From Thermomucor indicae-seudaticae (lineage: Eukaryota; Mucoromycota; Mucoromycetes; Mucorales; Lichtheimiaceae), in the NCBI GenBank assembly GCA_000787465.1, contig JSYX01000252.1:1-47511 (forward strand): 47,511 nucleotides of DNA, read 5' to 3'. Positions within the stretch are counted from its first letter, which is position 1; every line of letters begins with the position of its first letter. Shown here piece after piece: positions 1 to 11,644 of the stretch. Made by a program: the position numbers and the translations under genes. Below the pieces are notes generated by a model. It searched no databases, was not told where the DNA came from, and saw only the letters and a program-made list of their open reading frames with translations.

Positions 1-77
1 CAGTGCCAACGTCATCTTAAAAATAGTACATGTGTTCAAGTCAACGAGTCTCCGATGCACTTCGTGTGATGTATTGC

Positions 78-417
78 TCAAATCACGTTATCTGTTTCAT
101 TCAAAAATTCGGAGAAAGTATCCTGAACAGGACGACCATCCTTCACACGTGGCACACTGCTAACAGTTGACTTTCCACCAGGAAACGTGTCCTTCCACTT
201 CCAGACATAAGCTCGGCGAACGCAGTAGGTAGTGTCATACATCCACCTCTATACTCCGTTTCGCTCCAAAGAAAGATAAGGCGGTCTCTCATGACGCTGT
301 AGATTCTGATATTTCATATTTGGATATATACTCGTCACAACCATGATCCCGCGTATTCCGTTGCTCAAATCAACAGGAACTGTTTCCGTGCTCAATGATC
401 CTTCAGGTACTGCAACA
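78..417 (-). other. Coding-like open frame interrupted by one TAG, unidentified
   Basis: On the minus strand one reading frame stays open from about 417 down to a TGA at 78-80, except for a single TAG at 249-251. The upstream part contains VPVDLSNGIRGIMVV and the downstream part YVWKWKDTFPGG and DGRPVQDTFSEFL, which look like ordinary protein rather than random translation. I do not recognise the family. It lies directly 3' of the MIM2-like gene on the same strand. It could be a decayed gene, exons of a gene read with an intron around 250, or chance. An AG|GTATCT donor near 515 and a CTTAG acceptor near 418 would also join the upstream part to the MIM2-like gene, which I consider less likely. 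Confidence 0.25.
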
Positions 418-804
418 CTAAGATTGATAAGTGATTTGTTTGACAGCGTTTAACCATGGCACCGAGAACAGGGAAGACGGAAGCAATGAGTATGGTGCTG
501 ACGATGAAAGATACCTTGTCCAAACTGTTGAGGTTCTTAATAAGCTTTCTCACAACCCTTTTGTACACTTCTCTAACTTACGCCAGAATGAAAACTTTTT
601 ACCAAGCCATCGGCCAACAAACGGGAATATTACGAGGGAAAATAAAGCGTTTATCTGTGCCTTGCTTTCTTCCCATTCTGCCTCTGCGTCGTACGAATAA
701 TAGCTGTCCTCGTCTGAAACGTATCCACTGCGTGAGTCAATCTCATCGTCAATGCTAATCTCGTCAATGTCACGCCGATCAAACTCTGCAGTATCGAAAT
801 TCAT
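418..804 (-). CDS. MIM2-like mitochondrial outer-membrane small protein
   Basis: Two exons: 804-582 and 524-418, with a GTAAGT donor and CAACAG acceptor. Exon 1 is strongly acidic (DIDEISIDDEIDSRSG, then SDEDSYYSYD), followed by AEWEESKAQINALFS and a hydrophobic segment LVIFPFVGRW. The splice joins GKKFSFW to LWTRYL. The pattern acidic leader, W-E-E-S, membrane helix, G-K/R-W-L-G-K/R-K-F-x-[FY]-W-x-W-x-R-Y resembles the small fungal proteins related to Mim2, a subunit of the MIM complex that inserts alpha-helical proteins into the mitochondrial outer membrane. The family call is from memory of that pattern. An in-frame ATG at 823-825 would add seven residues. The C-terminus is uncertain because a second intron starting inside TRYL is possible. 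Confidence 0.5.
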
Positions 805-825
805 TCTAAGATGCGTCAGGCTCAT

Positions 826-2603
826 GTTTTTACCGTGAAAACCAACATGACGGCAATTTAGCGCAAAAGCCACGAACCTGGAAAAGTGCACGATCACCGC
901 CGAGCAAGGAACGAAACACTTTCTGCCCGACTCAGCGAACTTGTCATTGCGTCGGAGCCAGACGCCTTTATGCTCTAATTTGGATGTGTCTTACATATCA
1001 CAAGGCAATGGGTTTCGACAAGAACCGTCCTTATGGCCAAGATGACAAATGTTGGCAGTTTAAAAGCCTCGCATTGCTAAAAGCAACTATCTAAACAGAG
1101 CTGAAATCACTGCGGCTCTGCAGACGTTGCATTAAAGGGGCATCATTTTGCATGCTGCTGCTGCTGCTGCTGCAGGCCAGTCATTAAGGAAGAGCGGATT
1201 TTATTTCACTGGATAATGGACTATGAATAAAATCATCAAAAGCAACTGTTTACGACGATATCGTTCGATAGAAGTCCCGTCTCAAAATGGACTATCCAGG
1301 ATGGATCGAACGAGACCATAAACAAACAAGTACCACAGACCTCGATATCAGTACAGAACTTAGCAGGTCGTAGACAAGACAGCAACAACGAGTGAACTTT
1401 TGAGATCTTTCATAGCCCCCCACTCGTAAAAAGCCCTGTCTGTCCAAGAGTCTCTGATTGCCTGTGACTACCATACCGCAATCTGTTGCCCAATTATTTC
1501 ATTTATTGGTATAGCAACGGTGGTTATTATCGACTATCAGCCTTTCTTGCACTGGTGTCTGTAGCAAGTTTGGACTTGTGCTTGTACCTACGAAGAGGGC
1601 ATGGTTCATTGGCAACATGGATGATGCTAATAACACGATGATAAAGAGTGACCCAGGATCTGCCGCAGAGTGAGACAGGATCGACCCGCTCGCTCGCGTT
1701 TCGCAATTTTTTGCAAATTCTCGTGCGCCCGTGTAACCATCAAGGCTAACTTTGATTTCTTTACGGTGTATCAGATGACGGTCCCCCGCACAGTTGTGAT
1801 CATCTGTTTGAAAAGGGGAAGGGAAAGCGATCACAGATAAATTCAAAGTGTAATGACAACGTAATCAAGGTTTTGTTTGGGAGATTGAGTGGGAACTCGT
1901 TAAAAGGAAAGAGGATGCGCGCGCGGACCGCAATGTTAGCGTGGAGAAGGATTATGAGGGACCAAGGGGAAGAGCAGGAGGACGAGGTGGGGTTAAGGAG
2001 GAAACGGATACCACTGCCTTTATGATTCTGCCACACAGGGCAACATGTATGCTTAGTTCAATCAATTCGGTTAGGACCGTCCGAAGGATCCCGCGTCGTC
2101 CCGCTTATGTCTTATGATAGGAACGATGATAGAATACAAGGGTTTCAAACGGCGTTGATTGGAACCGCGCAAAGATAAAGAGGCTGACAAGAAACGAGAG
2201 GAACAATAAGTAAGGCCCCTGCTTTTTTGAAGAGTTCGTCTCTTAGCTTGAGCGGCCACGTGGGAAACAAAAGTGAGTGCCCTTCCCGTTAGGTTTTCTG
2301 TCTCCATCGTTTTTGTATCACCGCAATCTTTTAGTCCCAATTTCAAAAAAAAAGAACGCCCCTCTCTTTCTCTTTCTTCCCCCTTTTTCTTTTCTTTCTT
2401 GCCCTTTAACGAAAACGCAGTGTATTTTACCCTTTTTCCCACTGTCACTTTGAAAAAAAGCATTCATACTCCACTGCCACGATCAACAGCGGAAGGCGAC
2501 AACAACAGTGCGATTGCGGTAGCCGACAATCAGCACACTTTAGAACAAAATAATAATATACTCAACAACAAGACTACTCTATACTCTCAGCTTCACCTAA
2601 CCA
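826..2603. other. Intergenic, divergent promoter region
   Basis: No gene recognised. Several 60-130 codon open frames occur on both strands but none has conserved motifs or credible splice structure. A (CTG)n run of about seven units lies near 1152-1173. A long pyrimidine-rich tract (about 2340-2405) and A-rich sequence precede the phosphodiesterase start, as expected for its 5' leader. Confidence 0.5.
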
Positions 2604-5423
2604 ATGGACCCTTCTTGCTGCTCGGTCGTCGTATCCTATCAACCTTCTCCCCAGCCATTCATTATTGATCACCAGGATACGTCTGTCTATGATGACCAGC
2701 CACCGTACTGTTCCCTGTTACGATCGGTTTTCGGGAAAGGTAAAAAATCCCTCGTTGCTCAGCATCTGCTATACGCCCGAAACGCTCATCCTTGCTTTCT
2801 CTCCTTCTCTTGCTAGTCTTCCTGCATGCTAATCCGTCAGAAATATTGGATCGAGTGAAACAAGTCAAAATTGACTCTCCAACAGTGTTGTTGATCGACC
2901 TTGACTCTGCATCAGACGCAAACGACGTGATCGACACAAATGAAGACGACGATGATACGATATATACCCCATCATGCTCTTCTTCCTGTTCGACAGCATC
3001 ATCATCTTCAGCTATTACCGATGCGCGTATCGCTGGAATCAGAAAACTAGCTCGCGAGTTGGACACTGCCTTGGCAGGCGACGTGCCGATAATCGGTAAC
3101 CCAGCAGAAAAGAATGAAATTGAAAAAGGACTCTGCCTGACTCTCTTTATTGCTAGCCTGCTCATCAAGCGATAGCACGTCGTTTATGCTTGACTGCATC
3201 CACGCAGGTGCAGCCGATTATTTATTGAAGCCATTGCGAATCGATGTCATCAAAACCTTGTTCCTGGTGGGTATGCACGCGGTCCTTGCGTTACCCTGAT
3301 AACTCAATCCAAAACATTTTAGAAACTGCACCGATGCCGACCAGATTCAAAGATGCACGAAACCACTCACCATGATTCGTCCTTTCTCCCATCGACCTTT
3401 TCCGAGAATTTAATGTCAACTTCGTCCACGCTCTGTCCCGAGGATGACTTGCAACATCGCATCAAAGAAATCTATACAAAAGACAACAGGTAACAACGTG
3501 TGATTTCCGTTGTGACAAAATTTTTTTAAACTTGTCTTATTGAAGATTTACGCAATCTGTGATGGAGATTTACGTCAATCCTTTTCCACCCCGTGTGCGA
3601 TTTCGGGGCTTGTCCAGGTAAAATGAACAGAGCGCGGGCCACCTAATACAGGGGATTAACCCCAATTTCGCAGTGACCGTGCCACGTTGTTGCAACACAA
3701 GGTTTCCAGTTGGGATTTTAATCCTTTCGAGCTCAGTCACGACGACCTGATTCACTGCTCGTATTTGATATTCCAGCAAGTCCTTGCGCTGCCAGAATTG
3801 TCCCACTTGACTATCACTGAAGGTACAAGTGCCACACCCCACTCATTTAATAATACCATTTGCGTAACCAACTTTATACTGCTAGACCAACTATATGACT
3901 TTATAATTGATCTTTCCAGCTCGTACCACGATGGAAATCCCTATCACAACTTTGCTCATGCTGTTGATGTCCTCCAATGCCTGTACTATTTTCTCTGTCG
4001 ACTCGGGCTACTCTCATTCGCCAACGGATACACGAATCACGTAGCGGATAATGTTACACAACGGCCACAGGATTTGCTAAGACCCAAGGACGTCTTTGCC
4101 CTTTTAATCGCCGCCATCGGTCATGATGCCGCCCATCCGGGAGTGAACAACATGTTTCTGGCAAGTTGGATCTAGGGAAGTAATCCACGAAAAGGGTTCC
4201 TTTGCTGACCTGTATGCTCATAGATCAATTCATGTGCACCATTGGCTTTGCTTTATAATGATCGTTCTGTACTCGAGTGCTTTCATTCCATGACCTTGTT
4301 TCAAATCATCAAGAAGCATGGCTTTGACCACATCGGCGGTGCTCCAAATTCATCAGATTATCAGGGTACTGTACCTGTTTTTTGATCGGTGTTTTCGGGT
4401 TCCCGGAACTGATGAGTTACACTGTGTAGAATTCCGGAAAACCGTTGTCACAAGTATCCTGGCCACAGACATGTCCTTGCATTCCGAATACGTTGAGAAA
4501 ATCAACACACAAGGTCCGCGAATTGTCACGCGCTTGAATTTAAATGAATCAGAACGTGAAAAAGACCGTCTATTGCTTTGCAGTGCCTTGATCAAATGCG
4601 CTGATATCAGCAATGTGGTAAGTCGTACTGCTCTTGATCAGAAGCGATGTTCCGAAATGACTGAGGCAATTCTAGACGCGGCCATTTTTGCGGGCAGCGA
4701 AATGGGCGGAATTACTGGTCCAGGAATCTGTCTCTCAAGGTGATTTGGAGCGTGCCATGGGGTTGCCTATCATGCCTCTCAACGACCGTAATAAGGTTGT
4801 TTTGGAAGATACCCAGATTGGCTTTATTCGCTTCGTTGCCCTTGGCTTGTTTGAGAGCATCTCTGAAATATTACCTGGTAAATCATTTTTATCAGCTTTC
4901 TTTAGGACTTGTCTAACCAGCAATGACGGTTAGAAATGTCATTTACGGTGGATTGTATACGTGATAACCTCAAGAGATGGGAAAACCGCAAGAATGCCAC
5001 TCATGATTCGGGTGTAGCAAGTCTCAGTGATGAAGCGGATGCTTCAGACCCTGCTGTACCTCTAGTAGTCGAGGCTGGTAAGTGAAAGGGGGGCAATGTC
5101 CTAGGAAGCGTCCTAGTAAACTAAGACGGGATTGGCGTTTACAAGTAGGAAGCAAACGAAGAAGCAACAGTCTTGATTACCATTCCCAGGCTGTGGAAGT
5201 CTTTCGAAAGCGTCTGTCGCTCGACACAAATCGTGTTGGCAATGATGTAAGACGCCGTAGCAGTGTTGGCAGCAGTGAAAGCTTTGGGCAATTGCCAAGC
5301 ATGTCTGCGGTAGCCCTGGAGAGTTACGGCCACCTAGCAAATACGGATAGTCAGGACGATTGGCAGCATCATGGAACACCAGAAAGAGCTAATCACGTGC
5401 TTTGCCAATGTTGCATCCAGTGA
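2604..5423 (+). CDS. 3',5'-cyclic-nucleotide phosphodiesterase with N-terminal receiver-like domain
   Basis: Hydrolyses cAMP and so limits PKA signalling. The catalytic PDEase_I domain is clear: YHNFAHAVDV (metal-binding His; 3943-3972), GHDAAHPGVNN (HD pair; 4118-4150), KCADISNV (4597-4620), then KWAELLVQE and the invariant-type TQIGFIRFV. At least eight exons. Supported joins include 2714/2816 (AAAG|TC), 3094/3158 (PII|ACSSSD), 3489/3546 and 4621/4677. The second and third exons encode a receiver-like fold: PTVLLIDLDS with a candidate phospho-Asp, DVPIIACSSSDS, and GAADYLLKPLR with the conserved Lys, although an acidic loop of about 50 residues interrupts it. The tail (5080-5423) is Ser/Arg-rich and low complexity. 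The start ATG follows a pyrimidine-rich leader. Family assignment is firm; fine exon edges are not. Confidence 0.88.
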
Positions 5424-6110
5424 ACCCGCCCCACCTCTCTCTCGTCTTGCACATCCCGTTATTCGTCTTCACTTGCATGCATCCATTGTGTCCCCTTGTC
5501 TGCATTCATGTCTTCTTTTCTGTATTTCTTTAGCCCTTTTTCCGTCGCGCCATCTTCATGTACAAATTTTATATTCTCTCTTTTAGCCCCTTTCTCTTCC
5601 CTGTCATCTTCATTATTAACTCATCTGATATCTGTACAAGTATAGCCATCATCTTCCCCCCTTTCCTATACAGTTAAACCCCATGTTCTTCGCTCAGCTG
5701 TATGCGCAGAACAGTGGGAAGGATACATTATTGCTGTGATGAAAATTGAGTTAAAAGATTTGTTTGTTCTCCTATCCGTGTATATCAATGTTTTGCTCTC
5801 TTCAGAATACTGCTTGTGAGTAAACCTGCGGAGCTGCATGAATGCAAGATTTATACTCTAGTAACATGAACGATCGAGGTTTTCTTGTAATTGCCATACA
5901 CGGCATTGAAAAAAACGGATTATTTGAAGCATTTCCAATACAATATCCACCCCGTTAATTTCCTAGATTGTGGCATATCTATACGCTTCGATTAGTAGGA
6001 GATTGAAGAGGCATGCGCGATGATCGGGTATTAAAGGGATGATGGAGGCAAATAGAGTAAAGAATCTAAATGGTTAAAACTGGAAGTATGCTCAGTTAAT
6101 CGAGTGCTCA
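5424..6110. other. Convergent intergenic region
   Basis: This is the 3'-end space between the phosphodiesterase and the AP-2 mu gene. It is pyrimidine-rich at first (TTTCTTTAGCCC-type stretches at 5510-5680) and AT-rich later. I see no conserved frame, RNA gene or repeat. Confidence 0.5.
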
Positions 6111-7869
6111 CTATCTGAATAAGCCGGTGTAGGCACTCACTCTTATTTGGTAGGAGCCAGCCTTTGTCATGTATCGCACCCATTTCACAGACTGGTATCC
6201 ACTTTTCTCGAATACTTTAAGAAACCTCACAAGAAGACCCGATGACGTGAACATCAAAACCTGATAAATTGGGCTCAGTATTAGGTCATCTCTCCCACAC
6301 ATTCAAAGGCTGCTCTTGTCCGCAAACCTGAAAGTCCATCGAAATCGGTGGCCGGGACCACACACGCTTGTTTGTCATGGCCGTCAGCTCAGCTTCACCA
6401 CTCAATGTAAATTCGGCTTGGCCTTGGAAACGTGGGATCCTGGAAGGAAAAATCTTGGTTATCCTTGATGCTTTACCAGGCAATACTTATACGTACTTCC
6501 ATATAATGCAGTTTTCAGCTGGAGCGTATTTTGCTTTGCCGCCAGAGCTGACCTTCACTTCCACCTTGGCTGAATTCAAAGGAGTCGGAATTCTCAAGAT
6601 CACATTGTTGGCGTATAGTTTAGGTGAAAAGTTGGCTCTGACGTTGATCTTGTATTCTACACGTGTCTTTCCAATCTCATTCACGACAGGATGGACTCTG
6701 AACGGAAGATTGACATTTTCCGTTGTCCGGTACCTAGTATCACGAAGAGTTATTGGGCTGACCGAAAAGACGTGCAGTCGCCTGGTTTCTCCAGTTGTAC
6801 CTCATTAATTCAAATTCACCGTCAGGCGGAATAAAGCTGATGGTACGATCATTGTCAAATCGGCCAAGCTTAACGCACTGATGAAACTGGCAGTCGTCAA
6901 TGGCCACGGCATCTGCCCGACGAACACTACAAGGCGATTGAGCTTATCTGTCTTCCAGTAAAACACATAAAAGGAACCCACTTTGCTCGATTGACTGTAT
7001 CTTTGTCCAAGAGTAATTTGTCATTTAATCCAAACTTGCATTCGGGAGTTCCGGATAGATAAGCTCTCATCAAGATCTGTCCTGCCACGTCTGCCCGCAG
7101 AATGGTTCCTGACCAAACATTTGGCATCCAACATGAGCTTTTCCTTACAAGGTTCTTTTCCCTTTTTGGCATTTACCAGTGTTGCTCATCAAGAGATTGA
7201 CGCTCTCAATCACATCGATAAAAGCTTCATTTTTCCTGTACTTAATGTCACTTCGTCTCCAAGAAATAGCGCCCGTCGCTTGTATCGTAATCCGGCTTGA
7301 ATCTTCGACAGCACGCTCAGACTTCACGCCTTCCGTTGTGATATACATCTTGAGCGTATCAGTCTCGCTGTTTTGAGGATATCCAAAGTCCAAGATCTCT
7401 AAATCGATGACAGGTGTCAATATCCATCTCTGTCACAGAGCTGCCTGAATTGCGTTTTCTCACAGACCATCCAAAAGTTCATAAATTAGCACAAAATTGT
7501 TCTTGACCGCCTCTTCGTCGAATTTGCCGAAATAGCTTCGTCCAATATTAACCACTCGATAGCAAAACTCGAATATTAACGCTGCGTTGGCGTTCCATCG
7601 GGTCACGGCTACGATATACAAGTTTTCATGACGAACGTGGAAAAACGAGGTCGAGCCGAGCGTGATGACTGGAGATCGCACATCCGTATTAGAGATGACC
7701 TGAATCCTAAATATATCTGCAACCGACCGTCTACAGCAAGAAAAACATAATGGGTCGGAAGTTGCTAATCGTCTCTTTATACACGATAGACCTACTTTAA
7801 GTCTTGTCGGTACAGACGCGAGATGAGCACCTCGCCCTTTTGGTTATAAATGAAGAATGCGCTAATCAT
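6111..7869 (-). CDS. apm4: AP-2 complex subunit mu (clathrin adaptor medium chain)
   Basis: Endocytic adaptor subunit that recognises YxxPhi cargo and PIP2 at the plasma membrane. The start ATG (7867-7869) opens [20 protein letters not shown], the canonical longin N-terminus of mu chains. Later exons give [20 protein letters not shown], then [17 protein letters not shown] (end of linker, start of the mu homology domain), [48 protein letters not shown], and the end [20 protein letters not shown] then [14 protein letters not shown]. This set matches AP-2 mu better than AP-1 or AP-3 mu. About seven or eight exons; one join is FQ|VLMFTSS across 6262-6330. The annotated stop follows read-through of a possible short donor (GTGAGT) after QIR, so the last few residues are uncertain. 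Confidence 0.92.
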
Positions 7870-8890
7870 GGATACCGCACTCCTTGCTTTTCTCTAAGAG
7901 ACAAGTAATAACTTCATCTGCCAATAGAATGTAGAGTTTAGGAGTTCAAATTCGGGCATGGTGATTCCGATCGCACCAGGAATAAGCGCATATATCAGAC
8001 TCACATCGACACCTAGTAAAGACTTGCATAAAGTGCTGTTTACTGCATGCCACTCGACAATTGACCGCTTTTTTTCTTCTACAATGGAATTAATGATCCC
8101 GCCTGAACTTTCACAATGGACATAGACGAAACGCCCCGAAGGAAACATATATGGCGTTATCTGGCGACCATTGACATCATGGACGATATGGCGCTACGGT
8201 CAGCGCACAAGATTTTACTCTAATCCGTCTACAGTGATGATGCTAGAGGAATGACGAGTACGGTTAGTGTAATATCATGTTGAATGACGGATTTCAGTAT
8301 TCGCTTGGTCGCTTTCTTCCATTACGTACGAAGTAGATGATGACAAATACGAGTTGGCTCTTTCAAGGCCTTTCATTGTCTGGTTAATTCTACAGTGTCC
8401 AGGACCCCTTTCATATCAATATCCCAGCACTTTCAAGCAAAAGACATGGCCTTGGGTCACGCAGGCCATCTGTCACACAAATGCAAAAGTAAAATGCTTT
8501 AGAATTCTTTCTTTGTGCATATCTGTTGCCGCAGATGAACGAAATCTTGGTCTTTGAATCTGTGATGTACTTTTCACAATGCTTTTTTGCGTAAGCTCAA
8601 TATTGTTCTCGTTGCAAGTTGCAGGAGATGCCTGCCGTAGGAGACAGGGATATTTTCGCTATGAAGTTTTTCAGAAAGACCTGACTATCAAGCCATAATG
8701 TCTTCAGAAGACGAAGTACCTAGTATTGCTACATATGCCTGCCATACTACTGTCGAATGGCACACTTGAGTCAAGTGGAAGCATTGAGGTTGGTACCATT
8801 TTGGGGAACTCGTGACTTGGGTGATGCGGGATTCCCAGCTGATTGCGCGTCTACGCTTTACTTTGGTTTCCGTTCACATTTTACAGCATT
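7870..8890. other. Intergenic, divergent promoters of AP-2 mu and UMP1
   Basis: About 1 kb with no assignable gene. A minus-strand frame at 7894-8148 (85 codons) and a minus-strand frame near 8400-8590 containing HCEKYITDSKTKISFICGN look partly protein-like but have no recognised family and no complete gene model. No tRNA or repeat seen. Confidence 0.4.
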
Positions 8891-9580
8891 ATGGTCAGTA
8901 ACGGTCCGATGAAGAGGCATCACCGCCATTTCCCAAGTTTTGCAAGCGCTAACATGTCTGTCTGTTTTCTAGTCTCTCCGCATCGCACCTCTAGTTCGCC
9001 CTGAAGAAAACATCAAATCGACCAAGGACACGACACACAGCGAATTTGGTGGTCATGACTCGTTACGTTACGGCATCCGGTCCATTAAGATTGAAGTGCT
9101 TCCCGGTCATCCCCTTGAGCAACGACTGGAAAAGGTATTGCTCTAGATTCCTGTTTTATGCTTGCGCATATTAACGGACGAGATATTATATAACCAGTGG
9201 CAAGAATCGCAGTGGGAGCTTAAACTGAACATGGCTCGGCGGATTCATGGTATACACGCACCTATTAGAATGATGATGGAAAGAGATATTGTGAGCAAGG
9301 TACGTGAGACTTGCATGATATATCAGCGAATATGCAGCTTAAAGCCTTTCGTTTTAGCGGCAAAGGCTTCCCGTATTGCCATCCTCTAATCTTCACCTCG
9401 ATATTCTGACCGGACGCGACGAAACCATTGACTTCGAAGACTTCTTGAACGGTATGTGTGCAGATAGGCAGAGCCTGCTTGTGTATCTCGTCTGATAACG
9501 CTCCCTTAGATCCTGCGATGTCCACTGATCTCCTGGATGTCCACGCTGCCATGGAGCATAAACTCAACATCAAATTTTAA
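8891..9580 (+). CDS. UMP1: Proteasome maturation factor Ump1 (POMP)
   Basis: Chaperone of 20S proteasome assembly, degraded as the first substrate of the finished particle. Five exons: 8891-8893, 8973-9134, 9198-9299, 9358-9451 and 9510-9580, giving 143 residues. The first coding exon is the ATG alone (ATG|GTCAGT). Family motifs: SLRIAPLV at the start, GGHDSLRYGIRSI, HPLEQRLEKWQESQWELKLN, MARRIHGIHAPIRMMMERDI, then LDILTGRDETIDFEDFLN. All joins keep the frame and the total is a multiple of three. It converges with CFAP20, with stop codons about 160 bp apart. Confidence 0.95.
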
Positions 9581-9740
9581 GGCATAATTGGACATGCGTC
9601 TCATAAAGTCTGTAGCGTGTTAAAAAATCTGCATCGGTGGCTGGTCAAGTGATGAATGCAAAAGCCTTTTTGTGTTATTCAAAAAACCCAAAGCGTATCT
9701 ACAATTGCAGTTTCCCGAAACTTGCAAAGTTAGGAATGAT

Positions 9741-10603
9741 TTAAGCGGCTTGTTGGATCTGTAAAGAGAAGAATGTGAGCATTTCGGTAACAATAAGTTG
9801 CTGACTAGACATACAGGAAGAAAGAGTTTAAACTCTGCAGGCAGCTCATCCTCGGTGTACAGACTGTCTGTGAAGTATATCCGTCGCAATCGACAATTAG
9901 CATGCACGGTGACCCTGGTCGTCTCGACGTAATTTGTTCCATAAGCTCGCTTGACATAATCCGCAAGATTTATCACGATTTGATTCCATCCGGGATCGAG
10001 ACGCATCGGCATGGTTGTGATATATGGTTTTACGCGTGTTGTTATCTAGTTCCATGGTGAGTTTCCTTCTCCCAGTGCAAAATGCAGAATCATACTTGAT
10101 AGTTGGAAGCGCGAAATCGTCGTGTCGTCTCTTTGTCATCCAAGACCTGAACTTCGAAGGAAAAGTACTTTTGGATGTTTTTGGCTATGAGCACAATAAA
10201 CGGAAGCTTTATGCCGAGGGTGCGGTTGAGTGGTTTCGGACAAGTGATATACGTATTGGATAAGTTTGGTGAGACGATTTCAATGACTTTTGAGCTGATT
10301 AAGTCGTCAGTAACAAGTCGTATACTAGCGACCGATCTTTCTTCTGTAGAGGTCTCTTTTGAGTCATTGCTGTCATTGTCGTCAGATTCCTTCGGCAATT
10401 GTTGATGCCAGATCTGTAGAGGCTCATTGCTGCAGAGAATCAGTCACTGAATACGTCGTAACAAGCCGAGTCTGCAAAGCTTTACCCTATGCTGTATAAT
10501 ATTGATAAAAATCCAGACTACAAGAGAAGCACACATATATCAGTCATGTTACTGTGATACAATGACCTTGGATTTAACATGCCTGAAAAGTGTTTTTAAA
10601 CAT
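9741..10603 (-). CDS. CFAP20: CFAP20 family protein (DUF667)
   Basis: Member of the CFAP20/GTL3 family, known in ciliated species as an axonemal inner-junction protein, with reported nuclear roles. Five exons: 10603-10583, 10517-10486, 10429-10096, 10045-9815 and 9758-9741; 211 residues. The start [18 protein letters not shown] and the internal [13 protein letters not shown], [46 protein letters not shown] and [12 protein letters not shown] motifs are nearly identical to animal CFAP20. An insertion of about 25 acidic/Ser residues follows IWHQQLPKE. Intron 1 (10582-10518) has a GC donor (CAG|GCATGT). The 3' end is short (IQQAA). Its start codon lies about 100 bp from that of COQ7 on the other strand. 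Confidence 0.94.
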
Positions 10604-10707
10604 TATTGCTTCAGAAGTTAAGGTACAGAGTTGCAAAAGCTGGGAGTTTTTGCACGCCGCTGTGTTAAGCAAGCACCGACTCGATTCGTCTTCTTCCACT
10701 TGTTTCA
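10604..10707. promoter_or_regulatory. Short bidirectional promoter, CFAP20 / COQ7
   Basis: Only 104 bp separate the two start codons, so both 5' leaders and core promoter elements must share this space. No clear TATA box is seen. Inferred from gene geometry only. Confidence 0.5.
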
Positions 10708-11458
10708 ATGTCGCATCTGACAAGAACAGTACGCCGCATACCCGCTATTCGTCGTCCCGTTACTACCATTCGCTCATTTTCATGCAGCAACAAGGCATTA
10801 GAATCCACCACGGCGTCAACGAATTCTGCTGAACCTCCACGGCTGCGTCGTCCATTAACAGAGCAAGAGCGCGCCTTGCTTGACCCCATTATTCGCGTTG
10901 ACCAGTCCGGAGAAGTGGGTGCCTACTACATTTACGCAGGTCAAATGGCAGTCCTGGGTCGCGACAAGAAGCTTCGACCGATTCTTCAAGAAATGTGGGA
11001 CCAAGAAAAGAAGCACCTGGAGCGCTTCGACCACTTGGTAGGCGAAATGCGCGTCCGTCCGAGCCTTTTGCGTCCGCTTTGGGAAGTCGCTGGATTTGCC
11101 GTGGGCGCTGGTACCGCCCTGCTTGGCAAAGAGGCAGCCATGGCATGCACAGAGGCTGTCGAAACAGTCATTGGCTCTCACTATGACGAACAACTTCGCA
11201 ACTTGGTCAAAGCGATGGAAGAGAACCCAGACCTCAAAGAATTGGGCAAGGTAAAGTAAAGTGACCACAAGTCTTCCAAGTCCCGTGCCTCATAAAAAAC
11301 TGCTTGTATAGACCATTGCTCAATTCCGCGATGAAGAATTGGAACACCATGATATCGCTGTTGCCCATGACGCACAACGAGCGCCATTCCATTCCTTATT
11401 AAAGACAGTAATCATGCAAGGCTGCAAGACAGCAATTTGGATAGCCGAGCGCGTATAG
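10708..11458 (+). CDS. COQ7: 5-demethoxyubiquinone hydroxylase, mitochondrial
   Basis: Di-iron monooxygenase that performs the penultimate hydroxylation in ubiquinone synthesis, on the matrix side of the inner membrane within the CoQ synthome. Two exons: 10708-11250 and 11312-11458; 229 residues. The first about 45 residues are Arg/Ser-rich without acidic residues (MSHLTRTVRRIPAIRRP), typical of a mitochondrial presequence. Iron ligands are visible in IIRVDQSGEVGA, WDQEKKHLERFD (ExxH), CTEAVETVI and FRDEELEHHDIA (ExxxEH). The C-terminus KTAIWIAERV is typical. Intact. Confidence 0.96.
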
Positions 11459-11644
11459 CTTTTTCGCGGTCGCTGTTTCTCTTCAAAACGTTCATCAGCT
11501 TGCATTACATCATGTAGTATTTCTCCTCCCCATCTCGTTGACAGCCATTGTTTTCTTATAAGCGTGCCACGCCACCTGCCACAAACACCATACTTGAACA
11601 ATAAAATAGATATAGAAACTGTGTGTATATATATTATGTTTCGA

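Noticed and set aside
1152..1173. CTG trinucleotide run as a special repeat
   Set aside because: About seven units only; simple sequence common in fungal genomes.
1499..2036. Minus-strand frames of 115 and 78 codons
   Set aside because: No recognisable motif, no splice structure, composition like random translation.
2071..2668. Overlapping open frames of about 130 codons on both strands before the phosphodiesterase
   Set aside because: They arise from pyrimidine-rich leader DNA, have Phe/Ser- or Lys/Glu-biased composition and no motif.
7894..8148. Minus-strand 84-codon frame upstream of AP-2 mu
   Set aside because: No family recognised and no neighbouring exons in support; more likely promoter DNA.
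10855..11268. Minus-strand 137-codon frame
   Set aside because: Exact antisense of COQ7.
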